DNA of 36,074 nt from Bacteroides sp. OM05-12 (GTDB lineage Bacteria > Bacteroidota > Bacteroidia > Bacteroidales > Bacteroidaceae), in the NCBI RefSeq assembly GCF_003438995.1, contig NZ_QSUN01000029.1, positions 1 through 36,074 of the forward strand, read 5' to 3'. The number at the start of each line of letters is the position of its first letter. Positions within the stretch are counted from its first letter, which is position 1. The position numbers were made by a program, and so were the translations under genes. Below are positions 1 through 9,745 of this stretch, piece by piece. Below the pieces are notes generated by a model. The model had not been told where the DNA came from. It made no database searches and saw nothing but the letters and a program-made list of their open reading frames with translations.

Positions 1-96
1 AGACAACCTATAGTAGGATTATTAAGTTTAACCAGTCAACCAAAAACAGGACGATACAAGCTTTCAATTTTTAATTGCTATAACTATCAGTTTTAA
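1..96 (+). other. Open 3' end of an unidentified reading frame entering from the left edge
   Basis: Frame 1 is open from base 1 to a TAA at 94-96 (31 residues, beginning RQPIVGLLSLTSQP). The same 18-residue stretch is encoded on the minus strand at the right edge, where the frame continues with different residues. This agrees with the C-terminus of a protein encoded by a multicopy gene whose body lies outside the window. No family could be recognised. The open frame is short enough that chance is possible. Confidence 0.3.
2..58 (+). repeat. Left copy of 57-base perfect terminal inverted repeat
   Basis: These 57 bases are exactly the reverse complement of the last 57 bases of the window (36018-36074). 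The match starts abruptly at base 2 and stops abruptly after base 58. Both copies have an open frame in the same register (peptide QPIVGLLSLTSQPKTGRY), so the repeat may be the 3' part of a repeated gene, for example a transposase. It could be an element end, an invertible-segment border, or simply where an assembly broke at a repeat. Confidence 0.9.
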
Positions 97-102
97 AAAA
101 GT

Positions 103-163
103 GCCTTCACTGTAACTGATTGATAATTAGTTGTAAAGAAGTAAATAGTGATAAGTGAAGGTA
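103..163 (+). repeat. Dispersed repeat of about 62 bases, copy 1
   Basis: Begins GCCTTCACT after an A-rich run and ends AGTGATAAGTGAAGGTA. The two ends are roughly complementary, so the unit is hairpin-like. Five further copies occur in this window, near 14881, 15083, 15326, 15487 and 35903. This copy lies between the left terminal repeat and recO. Confidence 0.75.
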
Positions 164-209
164 AGATGAATACAATTTCTATTTTGCTTTATTTCGTAAT
201 AAATTACCT

Positions 210-935
210 TTAATCAAACAATTCCTGCAGTACGGAGATTGATTTCAAGATTGGAAAGTCCGGCAGATGCAGCCGATAGTAGTCATTGATAATAGAAAGG
301 CACTCATTTCGTTCCGTTCTATTCATAGCAAATAAATGCATCGTTTCATAGTTCATGCGCATTAGTTGTAACAAATTATGAGCTTCTTGCGGTAGAATAA
401 ATGAATTATGAAAAGGACGGCCGGATGTAAAACAAGCATTTAGCAGGTCAAAGTAATCTCCGTTATGATAGCCTTCTGTATTCGGGTACAGACCGAGAAA
501 ACGGGATAGACGAATGAGAAAAACAAGGTGGAAATTGGCGAAATCATGCTTACACTCATCCAGCCATTGAATCGAATTAGATAAATAGGCAAATAAGGGC
601 GCATTTTCCGCTTCTTCCCGCAATGCCCTGTAAAGGAATTCTGCAATAAAAAGAGCTATGGCTGATTTATGAGGATGATACGGTACGGATTTAAATGGAT
701 AAGACAGTTTCACTTCTTTGATTCGATTTAAATTGGCATTCGGACGATAATCAACTTCAAATTCGATAATGGAGAGCGGTTGGAATAACACCGTTTTTAT
801 AGCTGCCTTTCTAGTACGGGGGATCGTAACAAGAAAGGACATACGTCCATTTCTTTCCGTATAAATATCAACGATGATGGAAGTATCGTTGTATTTTATA
901 GTATGTAATACAATCCCCGTTGTTTTTTGGTACAT
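210..935 (-). CDS. recO: DNA repair protein RecO
   Basis: The 241-residue product starts [27 protein letters not shown], the typical RecO N-terminal OB-fold, and continues into a helical C-terminal domain. RecO works in the RecFOR pathway, loading RecA onto SSB-coated single-stranded DNA at gaps. The length fits the family (about 240 residues). The four zinc-binding cysteines found in some RecO proteins are not obvious; the cysteines seen (for example in DECKHDF and NACFTSG) are scattered. The gene is divergent from the tRNA-Glu/rpsT unit, and a TAGTTTTG -7 element lies just upstream. Identification rests on overall sequence recognition and is firm. Confidence 0.93.
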   Translation of the reverse strand: MYQKTTGIVLHTIKYNDTSIIVDIYTERNGRMSFLVTIPRTRKAAIKTVLFQPLSIIEFEVDYRPNANLNRIKEVKLSYPFKSVPYHPHKSAIALFIAEFLYRALREEAENAPLFAYLSNSIQWLDECKHDFANFHLVFLIRLSRFLGLYPNTEGYHNGDYFDLLNACFTSGRPFHNSFILPQEAHNLLQLMRMNYETMHLFAMNRTERNECLSIINDYYRLHLPDFPILKSISVLQELFD

Positions 936-958
936 ATTCTATATATAATAAGGTGTAG

Positions 959-966
959 CAAAACTA
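959..966 (-). promoter_or_regulatory. Probable recO promoter, -7 element
   Basis: On the minus strand this reads TAGTTTTG, matching the Bacteroides TAnnTTTG -7 consensus. It lies 23 bases before the recO start codon. A TTG 19 bases further upstream (986-988) could be the -33 element. Confidence 0.55.
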
Positions 967-1114
967 CGAAAAAAGTGTCAAAGGACAAGCCTCTGAAAGA
1001 AATTAATAAAGTTCATGCTCCCTAAATGTTGGTTCAAATTATTGATATTCAGTGGTATTTATAATGTTGTTTAATAAAGAAATAGAATTGGATTAAATTT
1101 TTTCTTATGAATGT

Positions 1115-1145
1115 TTTGGTAATTCGAAAATAGTCTCTATATTTG
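1115..1145 (+). promoter_or_regulatory. Promoter for tRNA-Glu and rpsT
   Basis: TTTG at 1115-1118 is followed after exactly 19 bases by TATATTTG at 1138-1145. This is the canonical spacing and sequence of the Bacteroides primary sigma promoter. Transcription would start shortly before 1155 and run through the tRNA into rpsT. Confidence 0.8.
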
Positions 1146-1204
1146 CACCCGCTAAAGAGAAATAAACCTCTTCTTAAGCAGAGCAGAAATGCTTCACATA
1201 GGAT

Positions 1205-1276
1205 GGCCCGTTCGTCTATCGGTTAGGACGCAAGATTTTCATTCTTGAAAGGGGGGTTCGATTCCCCCACGGGCTA
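1205..1276 (+). tRNA. tRNA-Glu (anticodon TTC)
   Basis: The 72-base gene folds as a full cloverleaf. The acceptor strands are GGCCCGT and ACGGGCT, the anticodon loop is TTTTCAT with anticodon TTC, and the T arm contains GGTTCGATTCC. No CCA is encoded after the discriminator A. It sits between its promoter and rpsT with only 46 bases to the rpsT start, so the two are probably cotranscribed and the tRNA is cut out of the joint transcript. Confidence 0.95.
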
Positions 1277-1322
1277 CAAGTTAAACGAATTATTTATAAA
1301 GAATAAAAAAAGATTAGTCGAG

Positions 1323-1577
1323 ATGGCAAATCATAAATCATCAATCAAGAGAATCAGACAAGAAGAGAAAAGAAGACTGCATAACAGATATTATGGTAAG
1401 ACCATGAGAAATGCTGTTCGTAAGCTTCGTTCTACTACTGACAAGGCAGAAGCTGTAGCTATGTATCCAAGTATTACAAAAATGCTTGATAAATTGGCAA
1501 AAGTAAACATCATTCATAAGAATAAGGCTTCAAACTTGAAATCTAAGCTTGCTATTTATATTAATAAGCTTGCTTAA
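1323..1577 (+). CDS. rpsT: 30S ribosomal protein S20 (bS20)
   Basis: The 84-residue product starts [21 protein letters not shown], the classic S20 N-terminus. It is very rich in lysine and arginine and ends [18 protein letters not shown]20 binds 16S rRNA early in assembly of the small subunit. The ATG at 1323 is chosen because an upstream in-frame extension would begin inside the tRNA gene at 1245 and does not look like S20. An intrinsic terminator follows the gene. Confidence 0.97.
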   Translation: MANHKSSIKRIRQEEKRRLHNRYYGKTMRNAVRKLRSTTDKAEAVAMYPSITKMLDKLAKVNIIHKNKASNLKSKLAIYINKLA

Positions 1578-1609
1578 TTAGTTAGAATTATCTTTTTATG
1601 ATATATTAG

Positions 1610-1636
1610 AGACTGGATTATTTAATCCGGTCTTTT
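1610..1636 (+). terminator. Intrinsic terminator after rpsT
   Basis: GACTGGATTA pairs with TAATCCGGTC (10 base pairs, one G-U), followed by TTTT. It lies 33 bases after the rpsT stop and ends the tRNA-Glu/rpsT transcript. Confidence 0.85.
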
Positions 1637-1740
1637 GTGTTTATACATATATCTATTCAATTCCGCCTCCTCTGTTTCTTTTAACACATCTAGTTGATTT
1701 TTTCAATAAAAGATGCCTTGAATACCAACTTTTTTTGTTA

Positions 1741-1748
1741 TTTTTGTT
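1741..1748 (+). promoter_or_regulatory. Probable gyrB promoter, -7 element
   Basis: TATTTTTG matches TAnnTTTG, and TTG at 1720-1722 lies 18 bases upstream. This leaves a leader of about 75 bases before gyrB. The leader contains a small inverted repeat (GGCATT near 1762, AATGCC near 1792) that could be regulatory. Confidence 0.5.
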
Positions 1749-1816
1749 CTGTTTTACTGCCTGGCATTAAATGCATTCTGTTACTGACTAAATGCCTATA
1801 AATAAGAATAATATAA

Positions 1817-3793
<1,977 letters not shown>

Positions 3794-3835
3794 TAATTAT
3801 AAATTTAATTAACCAACCTCACATCTTACAAGGAA

Positions 3836-3885
3836 AAGAACCGGCGCAGAAAGAAACTCTTTCTTGTGTCGGTTCTTCTTTTATT
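3836..3885. terminator. Bidirectional terminator between gyrB and the flavodoxin-like gene
   Basis: AAGAACCG pairs with CGGTTCTT, and an inner AGAAAG/CTTTCT pairing extends the stem. It has a T-rich tail on the plus side (TTCTTTTATTTTT) and an A-rich stretch on the other, so it can serve both converging genes. Its right end overlaps the last codon of the minus-strand gene. Confidence 0.8.
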
Positions 3886-4369
3886 TTTCCATCTTCCTGA
3901 CGAATTCTTCAATAATATTTTCGTCAAGAGTAGAAACATCTGTTGTTATTTTTAATATGGTTCTGACAGTCAGGCGTTCCAGACAATTTAATTTAGATAT
4001 TATAATCTCTCCACCTACAAAGGCTTTTGCTTTAGCATGGCGTAAAAGCCTTTCGGAGAACACACTCTCCAATTCTTTTTGTTGTTTTTGATAATCTTCT
4101 TCCAAGCCGCACAGGAATAAACCTAAATCTTTGTGTGCGAATAAGTTGATGTACTCATTTGTACAAAACTTGGCAAATGAGCGTCTTCCTTTTCCTACGT
4201 ATATGGAAGTACCTATTATAATTCGGTCATAATTAGACAACTCAGGAACATTGTCGTGCGATAAATTTATTGTCGTAACATTATTATCCGGTGACAGGAA
4301 TTTTTGGATTAACCTGCTGGCTTTTTGGGCTGTACCATGTTTGGATAAATAAATGATCAGTGTTTCCAT
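3881..4369 (-). CDS. Flavodoxin-domain protein (HemG-like)
   Basis: The 162-residue protein starts METLIIYLSKHGTAQKAS, a flavodoxin-type phosphate-binding loop (S/T-K-H-G-T-A) for FMN. The region IIIGTSIYVGKGRRSFAKFC matches the second FMN loop of the Flavodoxin_5/HemG-like group, where the GTSIY motif is common. Related proteins include menaquinone-dependent protoporphyrinogen oxidase and uncharacterised flavodoxins; the exact reaction cannot be read from sequence. It is the second gene of a two-gene unit, 17 bases after the DUF3109 gene. Confidence 0.75.
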   Translation of the reverse strand: METLIIYLSKHGTAQKASRLIQKFLSPDNNVTTINLSHDNVPELSNYDRIIIGTSIYVGKGRRSFAKFCTNEYINLFAHKDLGLFLCGLEEDYQKQQKELESVFSERLLRHAKAKAFVGGEIIISKLNCLERLTVRTILKITTDVSTLDENIIEEFVRKMEK

Positions 4370-4386
4370 AAGTTATGTATTTGATT

Positions 4387-4962
4387 TTATATTTTCCCTT
4401 CCAGCTCTTTGGCGGCAATTTCTAATTCTGTATACCATTCTTCACCGAAACTCCGTATAAGTGGTTCTTTTAAAAATTTATAGATAGGGGTGTTCTTTTT
4501 TTCTCCTAGCAAAACAGCTGCTTTACATACATTCCAACGATGGTAATTTAAGGCTTTATAAGGTCCATATTTGCCAACTCTAATAGGATAAAGGTGACAG
4601 GAAATGGGCTTATAAAAGTTAGTTTTACCGTTTCTGTATGCTTTCTCTATTGCACATAGGCAATAGCCTTTATCATCATAACAAGTGAAAACACAATCTT
4701 TGCCATTAACGATGGAAGTAACCAAATCTCCGTCAACGTCTTTATAACAAACACCTTGTTTATTGATAATATCCTTTGCTTCATCGGACAAATCATCCCA
4801 AATTGCAGGGAGAACTTTTTCTAGTAGCTCCACTTCTTTGCTTTCTAAAGGCGCACCGGCATCACCTTCAATGCAGCATTCTCCTTTGCAAGCATTGATA
4901 TCACAATAGAACTTTTCTTTAAATATATCAAATGACACTATAACATCATCGATTTGTACCAT
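4387..4962 (-). CDS. DUF3109 cysteine-rich protein
   Basis: The 191-residue protein matches the DUF3109 pattern. An N-terminal CDINACKGECC cluster, a middle CVFTCYDDKGYCLCAIE cluster and a late CHLYPIRVGKYG motif with HRWNVC together give ten or more conserved cysteines, suggesting a metal or Fe-S site. The family is common in Bacteroidetes and has no established function. It has a good -7 element upstream and is probably cotranscribed with the flavodoxin-like gene that follows 17 bases later, which hints at a shared redox role (inference). Confidence 0.85.
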   Translation of the reverse strand: MVQIDDVIVSFDIFKEKFYCDINACKGECCIEGDAGAPLESKEVELLEKVLPAIWDDLSDEAKDIINKQGVCYKDVDGDLVTSIVNGKDCVFTCYDDKGYCLCAIEKAYRNGKTNFYKPISCHLYPIRVGKYGPYKALNYHRWNVCKAAVLLGEKKNTPIYKFLKEPLIRSFGEEWYTELEIAAKELEGKI

Positions 4963-4994
4963 ATATCAGTCTTTATATTTTCTTTTTATGCAAA

Positions 4995-5002
4995 CAAAAA
5001 TA
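4995..5002 (-). promoter_or_regulatory. Probable promoter of the DUF3109/flavodoxin unit, -7 element
   Basis: On the minus strand this reads TATTTTTG, a match to TAnnTTTG, 32 bases before the DUF3109 start codon. No clear -33 element was seen. Confidence 0.5.
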
Positions 5003-5128
5003 CGGAATTATTTTTGATGTAAAAAGGAATATCGGCTATTTGTCTTTTTTAAAGAATCTAGGTGAAGGTTGGTAATAATGCGGGATAAAGTCCTTAATCG
5101 GGAATTTGTTTTTGGTATAATGTAGAAT

Positions 5129-5154
5129 AAAAAAAGGCGGGATGCCCCGCCTTT
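5129..5154 (-). terminator. Intrinsic terminator of gpmI
   Basis: On the minus strand AAAGGCGGGG and CCCGCCTTT pair around a short loop, followed by a run of T. It lies 20 bases after the gpmI stop codon. Confidence 0.88.
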
Positions 5155-5174
5155 AATAAGATATATGATAACGA

Positions 5175-6689
5175 TTATTTTATCAAAACTTTTCCTGTCA
5201 TTTCTGCCGGTTGGGTTAATCCTATAATCTTTAAGATAGATGGGGCAACATCGGCGAGGCGTCCGTTTTCTACCTGAGCATCTTTGTTGTCTGTCACATA
5301 AACACATGGAACAGGATTTAAAGAGTGAGCAGTGTTCGGAGTACCGTCTTCGTTTAATGCATGATCTGCATTTCCGTGGTCTGCAATGATTATTGCTTCG
5401 TAGCCTTGTGCCTTAGCTGCTTCGATGACGTCTTTAACGCAAGCATCAACGGCGATGACAGCTTTTTCTATTGCTTCATATACACCTGTATGGCCTACCA
5501 TATCACCATTAGCGTAGTTTACTACAATAAAATCGTATTTGTTTTCATTGATGGCGTCGACTAATTTGTCTTTTACCTCATAAACGCTCATCTCTGGCTT
5601 TAAGTCATAAGTGGCTACTTTTGGAGAAGGAACGAGGATACGGTCTTCATTATCATAAGGAGTTTCGCGTCCGCCGTTGAAGAAGAACGTTACGTGCGCG
5701 TACTTTTCTGTTTCAGCGATATGCAGTTGCTTCAAGCCTTTTGATGCAATGAACTCTCCCAGTGTGTTGGAAACATTTTCCTTGTCGAAAATGATATGTA
5801 CGCCTTTGAAAGATGCGTCATAAGGAGTCATGCAGTAATATTGCAGGTTAGGAACGGTATGCATTCCTGCTTCCGGCATATCTTGCTGGGTTAGTACAAC
5901 TGTTAGTTCTTTTGCGCGGTCATTACGGTAATTGAAGAAGATAACTACGTCGCCTTCTTTGATTCTTCCGTCTACGCCGGCATTGACGATTGGTTTGATG
6001 AATTCGTCGGTTACACCTTCGTCATAAGACTCCTGCATTGCCTGAACCATACAGTTTGCCTTTTTGCCGGTACCGTTGACCAATAAGTCATAAGCCTCTT
6101 TTACACGTTCCCAACGTTTATCGCGATCCATTGCATAGTAGCGGCCGATGACGGAAGCTATCTTTCCTGCGCTTTTCTGGCAATGTGCGTTTAGCTGTTC
6201 GATGAAGCCTTTACCGCTTTTGGGATCGGTGTCACGACCATCCATGAAACAATGAATGAAAGTATTTTCGATATTGTATTCCTTTGCAATGTCGCAGAGC
6301 TTGAAAAGATGGTCGAGTGAGCTGTGCACACCTCCGTCTGAAGTCAACCCCATGAAGTGAACGCTTTTGCCGTTCTCTTTTGCATAAGTGAAAGCTGAAA
6401 CGATCTCCGGATTTTTCAGGATACTATTGTCAGCACAGGCACGATTGATTTTTACCAAATCCTGATAAACTACGCGTCCGGCTCCGATATTCAGGTGACC
6501 TACTTCGGAGTTACCCATTTGTCCGTCGGGCAAACCTACGTTCTCGCCGCTGGCTTGTAGCTCTGAGTGCGGATATGTTTTCAACAGATAGTCCCAATAA
6601 GGAGTCGGAGTGTTGAAGATGACATCATCTTTCTTGTGGTCGCCTATTCCCCAACCGTCAAGAATCATTAAAAGCGCTTTCTTACTCAT
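5175..6689 (-). CDS. gpmI: 2,3-bisphosphoglycerate-independent phosphoglycerate mutase
   Basis: The 504-residue protein interconverts 3- and 2-phosphoglycerate in glycolysis and gluconeogenesis using two Mn ions. Asp11 in [10 protein letters not shown] and Ser61 in [14 protein letters not shown] are the metal ligand and phosphoserine nucleophile. [18 protein letters not shown] and the late [10 protein letters not shown] metal motif complete the active site. The length is typical (about 505-515). It is monocistronic: it has its own -7 element and terminator. Confidence 0.97.
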   Translation of the reverse strand: MSKKALLMILDGWGIGDHKKDDVIFNTPTPYWDYLLKTYPHSELQASGENVGLPDGQMGNSEVGHLNIGAGRVVYQDLVKINRACADNSILKNPEIVSAFTYAKENGKSVHFMGLTSDGGVHSSLDHLFKLCDIAKEYNIENTFIHCFMDGRDTDPKSGKGFIEQLNAHCQKSAGKIASVIGRYYAMDRDKRWERVKEAYDLLVNGTGKKANCMVQAMQESYDEGVTDEFIKPIVNAGVDGRIKEGDVVIFFNYRNDRAKELTVVLTQQDMPEAGMHTVPNLQYYCMTPYDASFKGVHIIFDKENVSNTLGEFIASKGLKQLHIAETEKYAHVTFFFNGGRETPYDNEDRILVPSPKVATYDLKPEMSVYEVKDKLVDAINENKYDFIVVNYANGDMVGHTGVYEAIEKAVIAVDACVKDVIEAAKAQGYEAIIIADHGNADHALNEDGTPNTAHSLNPVPCVYVTDNKDAQVENGRLADVAPSILKIIGLTQPAEMTGKVLIK

Positions 6690-6731
6690 AATCTATATTT
6701 TGTTTAAATTATATATGCTGTTTTTCGTCTG

Positions 6732-6739
6732 CAAAGGTA
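6732..6739 (-). promoter_or_regulatory. gpmI promoter, -7 element
   Basis: The minus strand reads TACCTTTG, matching TAnnTTTG, 42 bases before the gpmI start. Confidence 0.6.
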
Positions 6740-7365
6740 CGAAAAAGATGCTTATCATGTTCTATCGGCCGGAATAGAATCCGTTGATTGAGGTATAGAA
6801 AGTTTTAATCTATGTTAAGTTCCGGAGGAGTGAGATGTTTTGCCGGATTTTGTCATCTGCGGTTTGCGATTTTATGCCTTCGACTGTTCGGCATACGATT
6901 GATTGCAAACGATAGGAGTTCGTGAATGAAGGACCGCACCTTTGTTTTCAATCGACCGTATGTTTGTCATCAAACGTACTGATGTTTTTTTCAATCGACC
7001 TGATGTTTTTAAAAAACATCGAGGTGTTTGTAGGAAAAAACGGTATAAAAAACGAATTGCTCTCAAACAGCCTTCAATCTTTCAGCTTACTAATTTATGA
7101 TTGATTATCAGTTTATTATCCTGAACCTTTCTCCGAAAAAAGATTCAGCTAATAAATTGTATCTGAAATCTTGCTGAATGATTCCATCTTTCAGGATAAC
7201 TCGCTATATATCAATACAGAATCGGTAAACTGAAGGATGAAACTTATAGGTAATCATTGCTCTGAGAGTGTATAAAGAAAGAGATAGTTATTCTTATTTC
7301 ATCTCTCTTCAGAAGCAAAGAAGTCTTTACATGAAGTTCCATTCTCAGTACAGTTAAAAAGACAG

Positions 7366-7406
7366 AGCACTCGGTGTCGCAAGCCCTTTGCGCCCGAGCT
7401 TTTTTT
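7366..7406. terminator. Terminator-like hairpin downstream of rnhB
   Basis: CTCGG pairs with CCGAG and CGCAA with TTGCG inside it. The plus-strand side is followed by seven T residues, and the minus-strand side by TCTGTCTTTTT. It lies directly after the rnhB stop on the minus strand. The stronger T run faces the plus strand, where no gene precedes it. Confidence 0.6.
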
Positions 7407-7409
7407 ATG

Positions 7410-8012
7410 TCAGAACGCCAGTTCCAGCTGTCCGTCGCCCAATAAATTAAACGTCATCCGGTGATAAGGCGTCGTACCGTGCGCTTGGATGGCGGCGCGG
7501 TGCTTTTTCGTGGGATAGCCTTTGTTGTGATCCCAGTCGTAAAGCGGAAATTCCCGGTGGAGACTGTTCATATAATCATCGCGATACGTCTTGGCGAGCA
7601 CGGAAGCCGCCGCTATCGAAAGGTATTTCCCGTCGCCTTTCACCATCGTCGTATGCGGTATGCCGGGGTAAGCACGGAAGCGGTTGCCGTCTATCAGCAA
7701 GTGCTCCGGCTGCACCGTCAGCCCGTCCACCGCCCGGTGCATGGCAAGGAAAGAAGCATTCAGGATATTAATCTTGTCGATTTCCTCCGGCGTGACAATG
7801 CCGACGCACCATGCCAACGCCTCCCGTTCTATCACTTTGCGCAGTGCGTAGCGTTGCTTCTCGGTGAGCTGCTTCGAATCATTCAGCAATTCATTGCGGA
7901 AATCCTGCGGCAGTATCACGGCGGCAGCATAAACCGCTCCCGCAAGGCATCCGCGTCCCGCTTCGTCGCATCCGGCCTCCACACGTCCGGCAGTCATATA
8001 AGGTAACAGCAT
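7410..8012 (-). CDS. rnhB: Ribonuclease HII
   Basis: The 200-residue enzyme cleaves the RNA strand of RNA-DNA hybrids and nicks DNA at single ribonucleotides. The diagnostic GCDEAGRG motif contains Asp16 and Glu17. The third acidic residue is probably in HLLIDGNRF, and YRDDYM follows. The length is normal for the family. The gene is divergent from prfB across a 98-base region with a -7 element for each. Like prfB, it is clearly richer in G and C than the genes around it. Confidence 0.95.
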   Translation of the reverse strand: MLLPYMTAGRVEAGCDEAGRGCLAGAVYAAAVILPQDFRNELLNDSKQLTEKQRYALRKVIEREALAWCVGIVTPEEIDKINILNASFLAMHRAVDGLTVQPEHLLIDGNRFRAYPGIPHTTMVKGDGKYLSIAAASVLAKTYRDDYMNSLHREFPLYDWDHNKGYPTKKHRAAIQAHGTTPYHRMTFNLLGDGQLELAF

Positions 8013-8049
8013 TTTTCCCTCCTTTTATATAGATCACTTCTTTGGCAGG

Positions 8050-8057
8050 CAAAAATA
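8050..8057 (-). promoter_or_regulatory. rnhB promoter, -7 element
   Basis: The minus strand reads TATTTTTG (TAnnTTTG), 37 bases before the rnhB start codon. It lies back to back with the prfB element. Confidence 0.55.
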
Positions 8058-8079
8058 CGAAAAATCCATCCGAAAATCC

Positions 8080-8087
8080 TATCTTTG
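8080..8087 (+). promoter_or_regulatory. prfB promoter, -7 element
   Basis: TATCTTTG matches TAnnTTTG and lies 23 bases before the ATG at 8111. This supports the upstream start of prfB rather than the in-frame ATG at 8268. Confidence 0.6.
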
Positions 8088-8110
8088 CATCGCGAAAAAT
8101 AGAAAAGAAA

Positions 8111-9230
8111 ATGATTACAATCGAACAATTTAAAGACGTGAAAGAGCGCACAGATGCGCTGAGGAGGTATCTTTGACATCGACTCGAAACTCATACAAGT
8201 CGAAGAAGAACAGTTAAGAACGCATGCGCCCGGCTTCTGGGACGATCAGAAGGCGGCCGAAGCACAGATGCGCAAAGTAAAAAATCTGCAGAAGTGGATA
8301 GAAGGCTACAATGAAGTGAAAACCCTTGCCGACGAGCTGGAATTGTCGATTGACTTCTACAAGGACGAACTCGTCACCGAAGCGGAGGTAGACGAAGCCT
8401 ATGCCAAAACCCTTGCCGCAGTGGAGAATCTGGAGCTGAAGAACATGCTCCGCGAGGAGGCCGACCAGATGGCGTGCGTGCTCAAGATAAACTCCGGCGC
8501 GGGTGGTACGGAAAGTCAGGACTGGTCGTCCATGCTGATGCGGATGTACATGCGCTGGGCGGAAACACACGGCTATAAGCTCGCTATCTCCAACCTGCAA
8601 GATGGTGATGAAGCCGGCATCAAGAGCGTCACGATGGAGATAGAGGGCGATTATGCCTACGGTTATCTGAAAGGGGAAAACGGTGTTCACCGCCTTGTCC
8701 GCGTATCCCCCTTCAATGCGCAAGGGAAGCGTATGACCTCCTTCGCATCCGTTTTCGTGACTCCGTTGGTAGACGATACGATCGAAGTGAACATCCTTCC
8801 GGCATGCATCTCCTGGGATACGTTCCGTTCAGGCGGGGCCGGAGGTCAGAACGTCAACAAGGTAGAGTCTGGTGTGCGTCTCCGTTACCAATATAAAGAC
8901 CCCTACACGGGCGAAGAGGAAGAGATTCTCATAGAAAATACCGAAACGCGCGACCAGCCTAAGAACAAGGAAAACGCCATGAGGCAACTGCGCTCCATTC
9001 TTTACGACAAAGAGTTGCAACATCGTATGGCAGAGCAGGCAAAGGTAGAGGCAGGCAAGAAAAAAATCGAGTGGGGTTCGCAAATCCGCAGCTACGTCTT
9101 CGACGACCGCCGCGTGAAAGACCACCGTACCAATTACCAGACCTCCGACGTGAACGGGGTGATGGATGGTAAGATCGATGATTTCATCAAAGCATACCTG
9201 ATGGAATTTTCCGCCGAAGGAGAGGTATAA
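8111..9230 (+). CDS. prfB: Peptide chain release factor 2, with programmed +1 frameshift
   Basis: RF2 releases finished proteins at UGA and UAA. Translation begins at ATG 8111, runs 21 codons to CTT (8171-8173), meets an in-frame TGA (8174-8176), and resumes after skipping T8174 at GAC (8175), giving 372 residues as join(8111..8173,8175..9230). Just before the slip site lies AGGAGG (8162-8167), the internal Shine-Dalgarno that promotes frameshifting in known prfB genes; the site AGGAGG-TAT-CTT-TGA-C is almost that of E. coli. The joined protein starts MITIEQFKDVKERTDALRRYL then DIDSKLIQ. The body carries the stop-codon-reading SPF motif (VRVSPFNAQGKR) and the catalytic GGQ loop (SGGAGGQNVNK). 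A start at 8268 would remove part of the N-terminal helical domain. Confidence 0.97.
8162..8177 (+). promoter_or_regulatory. prfB programmed frameshift site
   Basis: AGGAGGTATCTTTGAC: an internal Shine-Dalgarno three bases before the slippery CTT and the UGA stop followed by C. When RF2 is scarce, slow reading of the UGA allows a +1 slip, so RF2 controls its own synthesis. Function is taken from established prfB biology. Confidence 0.95.
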
Positions 9231-9260
9231 GGCATTCCCCCCGATGCGCAGCGAGGTTCC

Positions 9261-9425
9261 CCAAAGAATTTCCGGCCTTTAGTGGAGAAGCGTAAAGAAC
9301 TCGCGGTTGTTTTCCGTTAAGAACAAAACCTCGTTCAAAGCCCGAAGGGCTGCGTTTGGTTTTGTTTAGGAAAGCGACCGCGAGTTTAGCTTCGTAGCGG
9401 TAGCCGGCGTTTTTTCTTTGTTTCG
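9261..9425. repeat. Large imperfect inverted repeat after prfB
   Basis: The region folds on itself with arms of about 80 bases. The inner part pairs AACTCGCGGT with ACCGCGAGTT, GTTTTCC-type blocks with GGAAA, AACAAAACC with GGTTTTGTT, and AGCCC with GGGCT around the central GAA. The outer part aligns CCAAAGAA...GAAGCG with the complement of CTTCG...TTCTTTG. It ends in GCGTTTTTTC, so it may end prfB transcription. Elements of this shape recur in Bacteroides intergenic regions, but copy number cannot be checked here. Confidence 0.75.
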
Positions 9426-9449
9426 TTTCTTTTGCACGTGCAAAAGAAA
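9426..9449. repeat. 24-base perfect palindrome
   Basis: TTTCTTTTGCAC is followed directly by its reverse complement. It abuts the large inverted repeat and precedes the promoter of the small membrane protein gene. It could be part of the same dispersed element or a protein-binding site. Confidence 0.8.
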
Positions 9450-9468
9450 TGAAAATCCCTTTCAATAA

Positions 9469-9499
9469 TTTGCAATCTTATATTTTATTCGTATTTTTG
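9469..9499 (+). promoter_or_regulatory. Promoter for the small membrane protein
   Basis: TTTG at 9469-9472, exactly 19 bases, then TATTTTTG at 9492-9499: a full match to the Bacteroides primary promoter. It supports the short reading frame at 9535 as a real gene. Confidence 0.8.
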
Positions 9500-9534
9500 G
9501 ATGTAGTTAGCAAGAGGTTAAACTTAAATCCAAA

Positions 9535-9672
9535 ATGGTTATGAGTAATAAGAATAAAGTGAAACACAGTAAGAAAGAAGAAGAGCAAGCCAATAAAGTC
9601 ATCAAGATTATTTTTATTTCCCTGATAGTGCTTGGGCTGTTATTGATGCTGGGTATGTCTTTCTTCGGATAA
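9535..9672 (+). CDS. Small single-pass membrane protein, 45 residues
   Basis: The product has a highly charged N-terminus (MVMSNKNKVKHSKKEEEQ) and one hydrophobic segment at about residues 23-44, rich in Ile and Leu and ending GMSFFG. The second methionine (9541) is an alternative start giving 43 residues. It is enclosed by a complete promoter upstream and an intrinsic terminator starting 9 bases after the stop, so it looks like an independent transcription unit. No family was recognised. It could be a small regulator of a membrane complex, but nothing in the sequence shows which. Confidence 0.72.
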   Translation: MVMSNKNKVKHSKKEEEQANKVIKIIFISLIVLGLLLMLGMSFFG

Positions 9673-9680
9673 AGCATTAC

Positions 9681-9724
9681 AACGGAGCAGTTTATCGATA
9701 AGAACATTGCTCCGTTTTTTCTTT
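9681..9724 (+). terminator. Intrinsic terminator after the small membrane protein
   Basis: AACGGAGCA pairs with TGCTCCGTT, followed by a T run to 9724. It also shows that the CYTH gene cannot sensibly start at the upstream in-frame codon at 9707. Confidence 0.88.
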
Positions 9725-9745
9725 TTATCGAATAAATCAGAGCAA

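Larger units (their letters stand above)
6690..7409. other. 720-base intergenic region without a convincing gene
   Basis: Apart from the gpmI promoter and a hairpin at the right end, no gene was found. The short motif TTCAATCGACC occurs twice (6947 and about 6991), with small hairpins beside the copies: GTATGTTTG/CAAACGTAC near 6957-6980 and GATGTTTTT/AAAAACATC near 7003-7021. Two small reading frames (6872-7066 minus, 6922-7104 plus) overlap each other and have no recognisable composition. A TATGTTTG at 6959-6966 could be a plus-strand -7 element, but no well-spaced -33 was found. A small RNA cannot be excluded. Confidence 0.6.

Noticed and set aside
1245..1322. Upstream extension of rpsT into the tRNA gene
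   Set aside because: It begins inside the tRNA-Glu and its residues are tRNA sequence in translation; S20 starts MANHKSS.
6872..7104. Two opposed small reading frames in the gpmI-rnhB gap
   Set aside because: They overlap on opposite strands, have no promoter with correct spacing and no recognisable product. The sequence is dominated by short repeats and hairpins.
7461..8006. 181-codon plus-strand frame opposite rnhB, and similar long frames opposite prfB, DUF4010 and other genes
   Set aside because: They are antisense shadows of well-identified genes in GC-rich or biased codon contexts, with implausible composition.
8268..9230. prfB starting at ATG 8268
   Set aside because: The reading frame continues upstream to a classic frameshift site, and the protein from 8268 lacks conserved N-terminal RF2 sequence.
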